Positions 15,748 to 22,689 of a stretch of 26,255 bases of DNA are shown in pieces. A program made the position numbers and the translations under genes. The stretch comes from Mageeibacillus sp. UBA1193 (GTDB lineage: Bacteria > Bacillota > Clostridia > Saccharofermentanales > Saccharofermentanaceae): the NCBI GenBank assembly GCA_002310155.1, contig DBYF01000128.1, forward strand, positions 13,637 to 39,891, read 5' to 3'. Numbering within the stretch: the stretch's first letter is position 1; every line of letters begins with the position of its first letter. The notes under the pieces were generated by a model, which was not told the origin of the DNA, searched no databases, and worked only from the letters and a program-made list of their open reading frames with translations.

Positions 15748-16890
15748 TTATGCCTCTTCGCCGGCCTCGGAACCTTCGTCATCCGCAACAGTAAAGTTTG
15801 CAACGAAATCGTTCTGAACCATCTGCTGGAACTGGGATGTGCTCTTGATATCGATCTTCCAGCCGGTAAGTCTTGCAGCAAGACGTACGTTCTGACCGGA
15901 ACGGCCGATCGCCAGGGAGTACTGCTGATCCGGTACGACTACCTGAGCGTTCTTCTCCTGTGTGCCATCCTCGTTGGTGATGATCTCAGCGTCAACACGC
16001 TCTACCTTTGCCGGAGAGAGTGCGTTGCTGATGTATACTGCCGGGTCGTCGCTGTATGCGATAACATCGATCTTCTCGTTGCCGAGCTCGTCCATGATCG
16101 CCTGGATACGTGCACCTCTCTGGCCAACGCATGCGCCGAGCGGATCTACGTCCGGATCACGGGAGATAACTGCAACCTTGGAACGGGAGCCAGCCTCACG
16201 GGCAACGGATACGATCTCGACGATACCGTCGTGGATCTCCGGAACTTCCTTCTCGAGGAGCTTCTTAACGAGGTTCGGGTGACTTCTGGAAACGATGATC
16301 ACCGGACGCTCCTTCTGTGTCTCCACTCTGAGGATGAGGAACTTCATTCTCTTGTTGAAGGAATAATCCTCGTCCTTTACCTGCTCCTGTCTCGGAAGTG
16401 TTGCCTCGGCACGGCCGATGTCAACGAATACGAAACGGTTATCAGATCTCTGGATCACACCACTTGCAAGCTCACCGATCTTATCGGAGAACTCAGACTG
16501 GATTCTGTCATTTTCTGTATCACGAAGCTTCTTGCTGATCGCGGCTTTCGCAGCACCTGCAGCCAGACGTCCGAGAGACTCTACGTCGATAGTCATCTCG
16601 ATGGTATCGCCTTCTTCGAGGTCCGGGTCGATCTCTTTGGCTTCCGCGAGGGAGATCTGAGTCTTCGGGTTCGTGACCTCAGAGACAACTTCTACGACTT
16701 CGTAGACATACATATCACCGGTCTCACGGTCGATCTCCGCAAATACCTGCTCATTCTGCTTGGCGTCAGAGAACTCTCTCTTAAATGCCGCTACGATCGC
16801 TTCTTCGATCGCTTCGAAAAGCACTTCCTCGTCGATGCCTCTTTCCTTTGCCAGTGCGTGAATGGCCTGCAACAGTTCTTCGTTTTTCAT
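15748..16890 (-). CDS. nusA: Transcription termination/antitermination factor NusA
   Basis: RNA polymerase-binding elongation factor affecting pausing, termination and antitermination. The 380 aa comprise an N-terminal domain (1-130), an S1 domain (about 135-200, GELASGVIQRSDNRFVFVDIG), then two KH domains with SRSHPNLVKKLLEKEVPEI, DPLGACVGQRGARIQAI and SLAIGRSGQNVRLAARLTGW. It ends shortly after the KH2 domain in an acidic tail, the usual short Gram-positive form. ATG with AAAGGAG 8 nt upstream, 33 nt after rimP. Confidence 0.97.
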   Translation of the reverse strand: MKNEELLQAIHALAKERGIDEEVLFEAIEEAIVAAFKREFSDAKQNEQVFAEIDRETGDMYVYEVVEVVSEVTNPKTQISLAEAKEIDPDLEEGDTIEMTIDVESLGRLAAGAAKAAISKKLRDTENDRIQSEFSDKIGELASGVIQRSDNRFVFVDIGRAEATLPRQEQVKDEDYSFNKRMKFLILRVETQKERPVIIVSRSHPNLVKKLLEKEVPEIHDGIVEIVSVAREAGSRSKVAVISRDPDVDPLGACVGQRGARIQAIMDELGNEKIDVIAYSDDPAVYISNALSPAKVERVDAEIITNEDGTQEKNAQVVVPDQQYSLAIGRSGQNVRLAARLTGWKIDIKSTSQFQQMVQNDFVANFTVADDEGSEAGEEA

Positions 16891-16923
16891 AAACTCTCTC
16901 CTTTATCGCGTTTTGTTGCCAAA

Positions 16924-17385
16924 TTAAAACCGTAATGTTCTCTGTGCCTTGGCGATCTTGTCCCACTCCAGATGGAGCTCACTGTCACCTACGCCAAGTA
17001 CCAGTTCTTCTTCCGTCGCGCTCTCGATGATGCCCTCGATATGCTTGCTGCCGTCGATCGGAGCAAAGAGGGAGACTTCGATCTCCTCTCCCTCATGACG
17101 GACATAGTCCGAAAGCGAGGAGAAAGGTCTGGTCGCGCCGGGGGAAGATACCTCGAAATAATCCGGATCCGCGTGAAGCTTGCCTTCAAGTGCCGCGTCC
17201 ACCTCACGGGAAACTGCTTCGCAGTCCTCGATCGAGATTCCGCCGCGCTTGTCGATGAAGATCCGAAGGAAGTAGTACTGTCCTTCTTTCTTGTATTCGC
17301 AGTCCACAAGATCGAAACCCAGTGCTTTTACAATAGGTTCCGCGATATCATATGCTTCCTGTGCTACTTTAGATCTTCCTGCCAT
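16924..17385 (-). CDS. rimP: RimP ribosome maturation factor
   Basis: Needed for 30S maturation. The 153 aa from MAGRSKVAQEAYD contain IVKALGFDLVDCEYKKEGQ, LRIFIDKRGGISIEDCEAVSR (the family core), FEVSSPGATRPF (usually SPGldRPL) and a C-terminal SH3-like domain ending in WDKIAKAQRTLRF. The ATG at 17385 has CGGAG 8 nt upstream; an upstream TTG at 17415 is less likely because it sits inside the leader hairpin region. First gene of the nusA-infB operon, behind a promoter and a leader hairpin. Confidence 0.93.
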   Translation of the reverse strand: MAGRSKVAQEAYDIAEPIVKALGFDLVDCEYKKEGQYYFLRIFIDKRGGISIEDCEAVSREVDAALEGKLHADPDYFEVSSPGATRPFSSLSDYVRHEGEEIEVSLFAPIDGSKHIEGIIESATEEELVLGVGDSELHLEWDKIAKAQRTLRF

Positions 17386-17409
17386 GCCTGGGGCTCCGTT
17401 TCTTTCGAT

Positions 17410-17438
17410 AAACAAAAGAGCGGGCCAAGACCCACTCT
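17410..17438 (-). promoter_or_regulatory. rimP leader hairpin (putative attenuator)
   Basis: On the minus strand AGAGTGGG pairs with CCCGCTCT (8 bp with one G-U) around a 6-nt loop, followed at once by TTTTGTTT. This is a terminator-like stem 25 nt before the rimP ATG and within its 5' leader. It matches the general form of the known rimP-leader motif, thought to be an attenuator of the nusA operon. What relieves it cannot be read from this sequence. Confidence 0.7.
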
Positions 17439-17465
17439 CATTGTCAACTCTGTTCTAGCACTAGT

Positions 17466-17494
17466 ATGTTAACACTATTAATAAGAGAATGCAA
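17466..17494 (-). promoter_or_regulatory. Predicted extended -10 promoter of the rimP operon
   Basis: Minus-strand TTGCAT (17489-17494), 17 nt, then TAACAT (17466-17471) preceded by TGT, giving an extended -10. Transcription would start near 17459 and yield a leader of about 75 nt that contains the hairpin. Confidence 0.6.
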
Positions 17495-17596
17495 TGCTTT
17501 TCAGCCCTTTTATAAGAAATAAAATAGAAAACGCAACATTCTCTGTCTCTTTGTTTTATTTACACAATTTTCATTTTCTTTTTCATCGAATCACTA

Positions 17597-17625
17597 TTCA
17601 AATTATCCAAGTTATCATGTAGAAT
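17597..17625 (+). promoter_or_regulatory. Predicted promoter of the plus-strand P-loop gene
   Basis: TTCAAA (17597-17602), 17 nt, TAGAAT (17620-17625). An inverted repeat ATTATCCAA (17602-17610) / TTGGATAAT (17649-17657), plus a half-copy TAATCCAA (17631-17638), flanks the -10 and start region and may be an operator. The rest of the 17386-17681 gap is AT-rich and holds the divergent rimP promoter and leader. Confidence 0.5.
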
Positions 17626-17681
17626 ATAAGTAATCCAAAACAAATACGTTGGATAATCAACAAAACAAGGAGATGATGCCA

Positions 17682-18086
17682 ATGATAAAGGTAATTGCAG
17701 GAGAAAAGGGAACAGGGAAAACAGCGCAGCTCGTAGAGGATATTAACGAGCAGGCCACTACAGATAACAATATCGTGTGTATCCAGCGCGGACACCGCCT
17801 CGACCGTCTTCTTAAGTACAGAGTACGTCTCGTAGATCTCGATGAGTACCCGGTTGAAGGCTTTGAACAGTTCATCAGTTTCGTAGCAGGCATTTGTGCC
17901 AAGGACTACGACGTCACACATATCTATGTTGACAGCATCCTGAAGATCACAGGCGAAACAGATTATGAGAGATTCGCGGAATTCCTCGAGAAGTTCGACA
18001 AATTCCTCGGAGACAAGATTACAGCGACAATTATCTGCAGCCGTGCGAAGGACGTGCTCCCGGAGAGCGTAACCAAGTACTGCTGA
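17682..18086 (+). CDS. Small P-loop NTPase-like protein of unknown function
   Basis: I do not recognise a named family. The 134-aa protein begins MIKVIAGEKGTGKT: a Walker A GEKGTGKT at residues 7-14, only a few residues from the start. A hydrophobic strand ending in Asp (VTHIYVDSIL, about 84-93) could be Walker B, and TATIICSR another core strand. No transmembrane segment or zinc site is seen. The protein is small for a full ATPase. The ATG at 17682 has AAGGAG 9 nt upstream; ATGs just upstream lie too close to that site. It is the only plus-strand gene here, with its own promoter-like region and terminator. Codon choice (AGA, GTA, ACA) is more AT-rich than in neighbouring genes, which could reflect separate history. 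A kinase-like or chaperone-like role is possible but unproven. Confidence 0.75.
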   Translation: MIKVIAGEKGTGKTAQLVEDINEQATTDNNIVCIQRGHRLDRLLKYRVRLVDLDEYPVEGFEQFISFVAGICAKDYDVTHIYVDSILKITGETDYERFAEFLEKFDKFLGDKITATIICSRAKDVLPESVTKYC

Positions 18087-18126
18087 GCAACAATATAGCG
18101 CATCCTACAATTAAATAGTAAACAAC

Positions 18127-18160
18127 AGGGACTGCCCGATAAGGACAGTCCCTTCTTTTT
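18127..18160 (+). terminator. Terminator of the P-loop gene
   Basis: Stem AGGGACTG (18127-18134) / CAGTCCCT (18146-18153) with an 11-nt loop, then TTCTTTTT. It lies 40 nt after the plus-strand stop and between two convergent genes; on the minus strand the tail is weaker (GTTGTTT), so it may also help end thrS. Confidence 0.8.
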
Positions 18161-18177
18161 GTCTTCTATCCCTGCCC

Positions 18178-18187
18178 GAAAAGCACT
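18178..18187 (+). repeat. GAAAAGCACT motif copy (intergenic)
   Basis: One of at least ten exact copies of a 10-mer in this window. This one lies between the thrS stop and the terminator hairpin, and in the longer form CGAAAAGCACTC. Confidence 0.7.
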
Positions 18188-18189
18188 CT

Positions 18190-19959
18190 TTACTTCTCGG
18201 ATTCTTCTCTTATCCTCTCCACGAACTTCATGACGGCCATTTCGCCGAGCTCCTGCTTGTCCTGTTCCAGGTCGCGGCTTCTTACGGATACCGAGTGATT
18301 TGCCGCTTCCTTCTCTCCGACGACGAGGATGTACGGCACACGGTCCATCTTCGCCGCGCGGATCTTATAACCGAGCTTCTCATCGGACTTGTCGAGTTCC
18401 ACACGGACACCCGCTTCGCGAAGTTCCGATGCCAGTGCTTTTCCATATTCGAGATACTTGTCCGATACCGGCAGGATCTTCGCCTGCACCGGCGACAGCC
18501 ATACCGGGAACTTGCCGGCATAGTGCTCGATCAGGATGCCGATGAAACGGTCGATCGATCCGAACACCACGCGGTGCAGCATGATCGGTCTGTGCTTCTC
18601 TCCGTCCTCACCGATATACTCGAGTTCGAATCTCTGCGGCAGCTGGAAGTCGAGCTGGATCGTGCCGCACTGCCACATTCTTCCGATGGAATCCCTGATG
18701 TGGAAGTCGAGCTTCGGTCCGTAGAAAGCACCGTCACCTTCGTTGATCGCGTACGGCTTTCCGACGCTTTCCACCGCGGCCTTGAGGGATGCGATCGCAA
18801 GGTCCCACTCCTCATCACTTCCGATGGAATTTTCCGGTCTCGTTGACAGTTCGATCTCGTATTTAAATCCGAAGCGGTCATAGAACTCATCGATCAGGCG
18901 CATGACGCCCTGGATCTCCGACATCACCTGGTCTTCTCTCATGAAGATATGCGCATCATCCTGAAGGAAAGATCTCGCACGCATCAGGCCATGGAGCGTA
19001 CCGGACTTCTCGGCGCGGTGCACGATACCGAGCTCCGCGACTCTCATCGGGAACTCCTTGTAGGAGTGCTGCTTCGACTTATACACGAGCATACCGCCCG
19101 GACAGTTCATCGGCTTGATCGCGTAGTCCGTATCGTCGACACTCGTCGTGAACATGTTCTCTCTGTAGTGGTCCCAGTGACCGGACTTCTCCCAGAGCGT
19201 TCTCATCAGCATGATCGGCGAACTGATCTCCTCATAGCCCTCACGCGAATGGATCTTTCTCCAGTAGTCGATCAGATTGTTCTTCAGGATCAGTCCCTTC
19301 GGGAAGTAGAACGGAAGTCCCGGGCCTTCTTCCATCAGCGCGAAGAGCTCCAGTTCTTTTCCGAGCTTTCTGTGATCTCTCGCTTTCGCTTCCTCGAGCT
19401 GCTTGAGATACTCTTCGAGCATCGATGCCTTCGGGAACGAGATACCGTAGATCCTCGTGAGCATCGGGTTCTTCTCACTTCCGCGCCAGTACGCTCCGGC
19501 GACGGACAGCAGCTTGATCGCTTTAATGAAACTTACATTGGAGATATGCGGTCCCGCGCAGAACTCCGCGTAATCGCCCTGCTTATAGAACGAGATCTTC
19601 TCGTCATCCGGGATCTCAGAGATCAGCTCCATCTTGTACGGCTCGTTTCTCTCCTTCATGTAAGCGTAAGCCTCGGATTTTGATACGTCGTAGACCTGAA
19701 GGATCAGTGACTCCTTGACGATCTCCTTCATCTTCTCTTCGATCGCAGAGAGGTGCTCATCTGAAAACTGGAATCCGAAATCAAAGTCATAGTAGAATCC
19801 GTTCTCGATCGCCGGGCCGATGCCGCACTTCGCGTCCGGGTACAGACGCTTGACCGCCTGCGCCAGCACATGCGCGCTCGTATGCCAGAAAGCCTTCTTG
19901 CCTTCCTTGCTCTCAAAATCCTCCTCGTGTACCTGTTGATCATTCAATAAAATCTTCAT
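18190..19959 (-). CDS. thrS: Threonyl-tRNA synthetase lacking the TGS domain
   Basis: Charges tRNA-Thr with threonine, with editing of mis-charged serine. The 589 aa begin MKILLNDQQVHEEDFE. The editing domain starts with HTSAH (26-30) and has FCAGPH. The class II core has motif 2 around RVAELGIVHRAEKSGTLHGL, the zinc cysteine in KPMNCPGGM, and motif 3 FGSIDRFIGILIEHYAG. The C-terminal anticodon-binding domain starts at about VQAKILPVSDK. E. coli ThrRS is 642 aa with an N-terminal TGS domain (about 60 aa); only about 25 residues precede the HxxxH here, so TGS is missing. ATG with AAAGGAGG 8 nt upstream; a longer frame to 20061 runs into the T-box leader and is not used. Regulated by the T-box upstream. 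Confidence 0.96.
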   Translation of the reverse strand: MKILLNDQQVHEEDFESKEGKKAFWHTSAHVLAQAVKRLYPDAKCGIGPAIENGFYYDFDFGFQFSDEHLSAIEEKMKEIVKESLILQVYDVSKSEAYAYMKERNEPYKMELISEIPDDEKISFYKQGDYAEFCAGPHISNVSFIKAIKLLSVAGAYWRGSEKNPMLTRIYGISFPKASMLEEYLKQLEEAKARDHRKLGKELELFALMEEGPGLPFYFPKGLILKNNLIDYWRKIHSREGYEEISSPIMLMRTLWEKSGHWDHYRENMFTTSVDDTDYAIKPMNCPGGMLVYKSKQHSYKEFPMRVAELGIVHRAEKSGTLHGLMRARSFLQDDAHIFMREDQVMSEIQGVMRLIDEFYDRFGFKYEIELSTRPENSIGSDEEWDLAIASLKAAVESVGKPYAINEGDGAFYGPKLDFHIRDSIGRMWQCGTIQLDFQLPQRFELEYIGEDGEKHRPIMLHRVVFGSIDRFIGILIEHYAGKFPVWLSPVQAKILPVSDKYLEYGKALASELREAGVRVELDKSDEKLGYKIRAAKMDRVPYILVVGEKEAANHSVSVRSRDLEQDKQELGEMAVMKFVERIREESEK

Positions 19960-20009
19960 GTTTGTTGCCTCCTTTGCATTAATCAATAGGTGTATGTTCG
20001 CAACAACAT

Positions 20010-20267
20010 AAGAAAAGCACCCGAAAAGATCTATTCGATCTTTAAGGGTGCCTGATAGCACGGTTCCACCTTAACTTTTCACTTCAGATTCTAACAAATC
20101 CTAGCCTTTAACGCAGACATACGGTAACGCTTACTTTGATTTCAGCCCTACAGCTCGGGAATGGTTTTCGTTCGCGATCCTCATAAGCGGCTTCCAGCTT
20201 CATGTCGCTCTCTCTGGATGATTGCCTGCGGACTACTCTTTTCCGTCAATGCTTTTCTTATGTTATT
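20010..20267 (-). ncRNA. T-box riboswitch (tRNA-Thr) leader of thrS
   Basis: On the minus strand the conserved T-box bulge sequence appears as AAGGTGGAACCGTGCT (20057-20072). A terminator follows: GCACCC...GGGTGC (20017-20051) with an inner AAAGATC/GATCTTT stem and TTTTCTT. Upstream, Stem I includes AGAGAGAGCGACATGAAG and a specifier loop GAAAACCATTCC in which ACC (20163-20165) is a threonine codon. Uncharged tRNA-Thr would stabilise the antiterminator and allow thrS transcription. Confidence 0.93.
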
Positions 20268-20273
20268 GGCTTG

Positions 20274-20302
20274 ATGGTAACAGGAAGAAAAGATCCTGTC
20301 AA
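20274..20302 (-). promoter_or_regulatory. Promoter of the thrS T-box transcript
   Basis: Minus-strand TTGACA (perfect, 20297-20302), 17 nt, TACCAT (20274-20279) preceded by TGT. Start point predicted near 20267. The 20303-20340 stretch upstream is purine-rich on the minus strand, with no gene. Confidence 0.8.
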
Positions 20303-20340
20303 TAACCCCTCCGTTTAATCGGTGTTCTCCTCTTCTTCTC

Positions 20341-20350
20341 GAAAAGCACT
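20341..20350 (+). repeat. GAAAAGCACT motif copy (intergenic)
   Basis: Exact copy, in the longer form CGAAAAGCACTC, between the thrS promoter and the terminator of the SPFH-like gene. Confidence 0.7.
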
Positions 20351-20363
20351 CACCCGCGGAAGC

Positions 20364-20394
20364 AAAAAAGACCGTCTCCGAAGAGACGGTCTTT
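20364..20394 (-). terminator. Terminator of the SPFH/zinc-ribbon operon
   Basis: 12-bp perfect stem AAAGACCGTCTC / GAGACGGTCTTT with a TTCG tetraloop on the minus strand, followed by TTTTTT. It lies 26 nt past the stop of the 20420 gene. Confidence 0.92.
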
Positions 20395-20419
20395 CTGATT
20401 CACTTGCTTATAGTGAGGA

Positions 20420-21754
20420 TCAAGCCTGAGGCTTACCGCACTCACCGCAGAACTTACCGGTGTTGCCTGTAGCGCCGCAGTTAGAACATGTCCAACCTGC
20501 ATTCTCTACCGGCTTCGGCTTACCGCACTCAGCGCAGAACTTGCCCTTGTTGCCTGTAGCGCCGCAAGCACATGTCCAGCCAGCATCCTCTACCGGCTTC
20601 GGCTTACCGCACTCAGCACAGAACTTGCCCTGGTTACCTGTTGCGCCGCAAGCACATGTCCAGCCAGCTGCTGCCGGAGCCGGAGCTGCCGCCTGCTGCA
20701 TCTGCTGTTGCTGCTGCATCATCTGCTGCTGCTGGAGGAATGCCATACCCTGGTTGCCCGGGTTCATAGCGCTTCCATTGAAACCACCAACGAGACCAAC
20801 ACCCATCATAGCGTTGCCTGCACCAGCAGAGTTACCAGCTGCTGTCTTCATAGCGTCAACAGAACCTTTGATCTGATAGCCTGCTGCCATGTTCGGGTTG
20901 TTACCAAACATGAGACCATCGTCCATAGCCTCGATTCTCTTTCTGGACTCATCGTCAGGTGTAACAGACATAACTGCTACTTTCTCAACGATCATACCAC
21001 GGCCCTGGAGCCAATCCTCGTCCAGAACTTCGTTCATGTATTTAGCGAGCTTGACCTGCTGGCTCTGAAGTCTGTTGTACTGAACTTCTTCTCCGCCTGC
21101 ACCCATCTTATTGAGAGCTTCGCCGAGGTACATCAGGAACTCTGCCTTAGCCTGACCGGGCTGACCATTCTTGCCCATCAGTTCGTCACGGCGATACTCG
21201 CCTGCAACGTTACCTGCAATGTTCTTGAAGAATGTAACCGGATCTACGATCTTGAAGGAGAATGTACCATTCATTCTGATGTAGATACCACGGTATGTCG
21301 GATCATCGTACGGAAGCGGAGCTGCTGTACCGAACTTATTGTCTACCATCTCGAGCATGTTAACGAAGTATACTCTCTGCTGAGTAAGAGCCTCGCCACC
21401 TGCCTTAATACGGTTCCAGATGTCACCGCAGGACTTCTTTACGCCGTCGAGGAATCCGCTCGTGCCGAAGCATGTCGGAGCAGAAGATGTATCCCATGTG
21501 TACATACCAGGTTCTGTTGTAAAGTCAACAACGCGGCCATTATCTACTAAGATAAGAGCTGTTCCCTCCGGAACTGCGATCTTGGAACCATTGGAAATGA
21601 TCTCCGCGTCACCCTTGTTGCTGCCGTTACGTACGACCTTCGCACCACGACGAAGCAGAACTTCCTGGCCCAGCGAATCACATGTGAAGAACTCAAGATA
21701 CTGATCTCTTAAGTTTCCGCCAACAGCCTGAATTGCAGCTTTAATTAATCCCAT
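20420..21754 (-). CDS. SPFH (YdjI-like) protein with three C-terminal zinc ribbons
   Basis: 444 aa. The N-terminal half resembles the SPFH/band-7-like group that includes B. subtilis YdjI (virion-core-protein-like): RDQYLEFFTCDSLGQEVLLRRGAKV, DFTTEPGMYTWDT, GIYIRMNGTFSFKIVDPVTFF and GRGMIVEKVAVMSVTPDDESRKRIEAMD. A Met/Gly/Asn-rich stretch and a Gln-rich run (about 340-355) lead into three tandem ribbons (about 363-444), each WTC..CGATGN.GKFC.ECGKP. YdjI acts with YdjG and YdjH in membrane-stress recruitment of PspA; no pspA gene is in this window. There is no signal peptide or clear membrane segment, so membrane binding may be through the partner encoded just upstream. GGGAGGAG lies 6 nt before the ATG. 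It is the second gene of a two-gene unit, 29 nt after its neighbour. Confidence 0.83.
   Translation of the reverse strand: MGLIKAAIQAVGGNLRDQYLEFFTCDSLGQEVLLRRGAKVVRNGSNKGDAEIISNGSKIAVPEGTALILVDNGRVVDFTTEPGMYTWDTSSAPTCFGTSGFLDGVKKSCGDIWNRIKAGGEALTQQRVYFVNMLEMVDNKFGTAAPLPYDDPTYRGIYIRMNGTFSFKIVDPVTFFKNIAGNVAGEYRRDELMGKNGQPGQAKAEFLMYLGEALNKMGAGGEEVQYNRLQSQQVKLAKYMNEVLDEDWLQGRGMIVEKVAVMSVTPDDESRKRIEAMDDGLMFGNNPNMAAGYQIKGSVDAMKTAAGNSAGAGNAMMGVGLVGGFNGSAMNPGNQGMAFLQQQQMMQQQQQMQQAAAPAPAAAGWTCACGATGNQGKFCAECGKPKPVEDAGWTCACGATGNKGKFCAECGKPKPVENAGWTCSNCGATGNTGKFCGECGKPQA
20423..20668 (-). repeat. Three tandem zinc-ribbon coding repeats (units of about 84 nt)
   Basis: Repeat units of 28, 28 and 26 codons, highly similar in DNA as well as protein. 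Units 1 and 2 have a C-x-C first pair (CAC) and unit 3 the ordinary C-x-x-C (CSNC). The pattern suggests recent duplication of one unit, with loss or gain of one codon. Confidence 0.85.
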
Positions 21755-21783
21755 TGTAATCTCCTCCCTACAAGAAAAAGTTT

Positions 21784-22614
21784 TCAGATCTCGATCAACT
21801 TATCGACAAGCCAGATTCGCATATCAACTGTTTTGATCGCGGTACCGCAGAATTCACAGACATCTGAACCGAGGTGTCTTACCGGGGCGCCGCAATGAGG
21901 ACAGGTGAAACCTACTCCCTTAATGTCTTCCGATTGGAGCCTGTCAGCGTCAAGGATATTGATCACTTTTACGTTGTATCGGCTCTGCGTCGGAGTCGCT
22001 CGATTGCCTGATATAAATTTACCATTTCTTTCCTGGTATTGCAAACATTGTAACGAATATTGGAAGGTGATTTCCACCGCAGAATTGGACTTTTCGTAAG
22101 CGTTAATTCCGCTCTTGTGGACAATTATATCTCGATAAATCAGAGATTTGCCTTCGGACCTGGCGCCGCCGACTTTATGCCACAGTTCTTCGGACAATGA
22201 ACGCGTTACTCCGATGCCGCATGCGGCCAACTGAGTCTGGATCCTGTCGATGGTATCACCGTTGCCCGGAGTCGTCATATCGGTCAGCAGATCGAGGCTC
22301 TTAACGAGCACTGCCTGTGCCGCACTCTGCATCTGCGTCACACTCAGATCCGGGAAGTCCTTATTGATCCTCGGAACCAGCGCCGTCGACAGATCAGACA
22401 CCGACTTCGGTGTGGCCAGCTCCTGCTTCATGGAGAAATCCTCCGGACCGACCTTGCCGTCTTTGACTTCCTGCTTTACACCGTTATAGATCTGGCCGAG
22501 AAGCGAATTGCGGAAAGCCCTCTTCGCCTTAACGACCATGCCTACCACACCGAGAACGACCAGCAGGCCGCCCGCGACGCAAAGTCCGACAATTGTTAAT
22601 GTTCCACCCGGCAT
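21784..22614 (-). CDS. Membrane-anchored zinc-ribbon protein (possible Tim44-like domain)
   Basis: 276 aa of uncertain family. An N-terminal membrane segment (about 6-28, LTIVGLCVAGGLLVVLGVVGMVV) is followed by a basic KAKRAFRNS stretch, so most of the protein is probably cytosolic. Residues about 75-235 form a mixed alpha/beta domain (SAVEITFQYSLQCLQYQERN, then GKFISGN). The C-terminus has a four-Cys ribbon TCPHCGAPVRHLGSDVCEFCG and ends IWLVDKLIEI. This layout, with a ribbon placed just before a final W-L-x-x-h strand, resembles bacterial Tim44-like zinc-ribbon proteins, but I cannot confirm that. AGGAGG lies 8 nt before the ATG. Transcribed with the SPFH gene 29 nt downstream; the two probably work together at the membrane. 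Confidence 0.72.
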   Translation of the reverse strand: MPGGTLTIVGLCVAGGLLVVLGVVGMVVKAKRAFRNSLLGQIYNGVKQEVKDGKVGPEDFSMKQELATPKSVSDLSTALVPRINKDFPDLSVTQMQSAAQAVLVKSLDLLTDMTTPGNGDTIDRIQTQLAACGIGVTRSLSEELWHKVGGARSEGKSLIYRDIIVHKSGINAYEKSNSAVEITFQYSLQCLQYQERNGKFISGNRATPTQSRYNVKVINILDADRLQSEDIKGVGFTCPHCGAPVRHLGSDVCEFCGTAIKTVDMRIWLVDKLIEI

Positions 22615-22648
22615 TCTGTTACCCTCCTGTTGTCTTCTGTTTTTTCAC

Positions 22649-22681
22649 GAAAAGCACTCTCCCCAGATACAAGTGCTTTTC
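22649..22681 (-). terminator. Hairpin made of an inverted pair of the GAAAAGCACT motif
   Basis: GAAAAGCACT (22649-22658) and its reverse complement (22672-22681) form a perfect 10-bp stem around a 13-nt loop, 8 nt after the stop of the ATPase gene. The TTTTC end of the stem gives a short T-rich tail on both strands, so it can act as a modest terminator. This mirrors the use of paired uptake sequences as terminators in Neisseria and Haemophilus. Confidence 0.65.
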
Positions 22682-22689
22682 CCTATGGA

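Noticed and set aside
17442..17447. Perfect TTGACA upstream of rimP on the minus strand
   Set aside because: No -10 box 16-18 nt downstream; that stretch is the GC-rich leader hairpin. The TTGCAT/TAACAT pair upstream fits better.
19960..20061. N-terminal extension of thrS
   Set aside because: These bases are the T-box terminator and leader; the ATG at 19959 has AAAGGAGG at good spacing.
20423..20668. Short tandem repeats as a CRISPR array
   Set aside because: The repeats are in-frame zinc-ribbon codons with no spacers between them.
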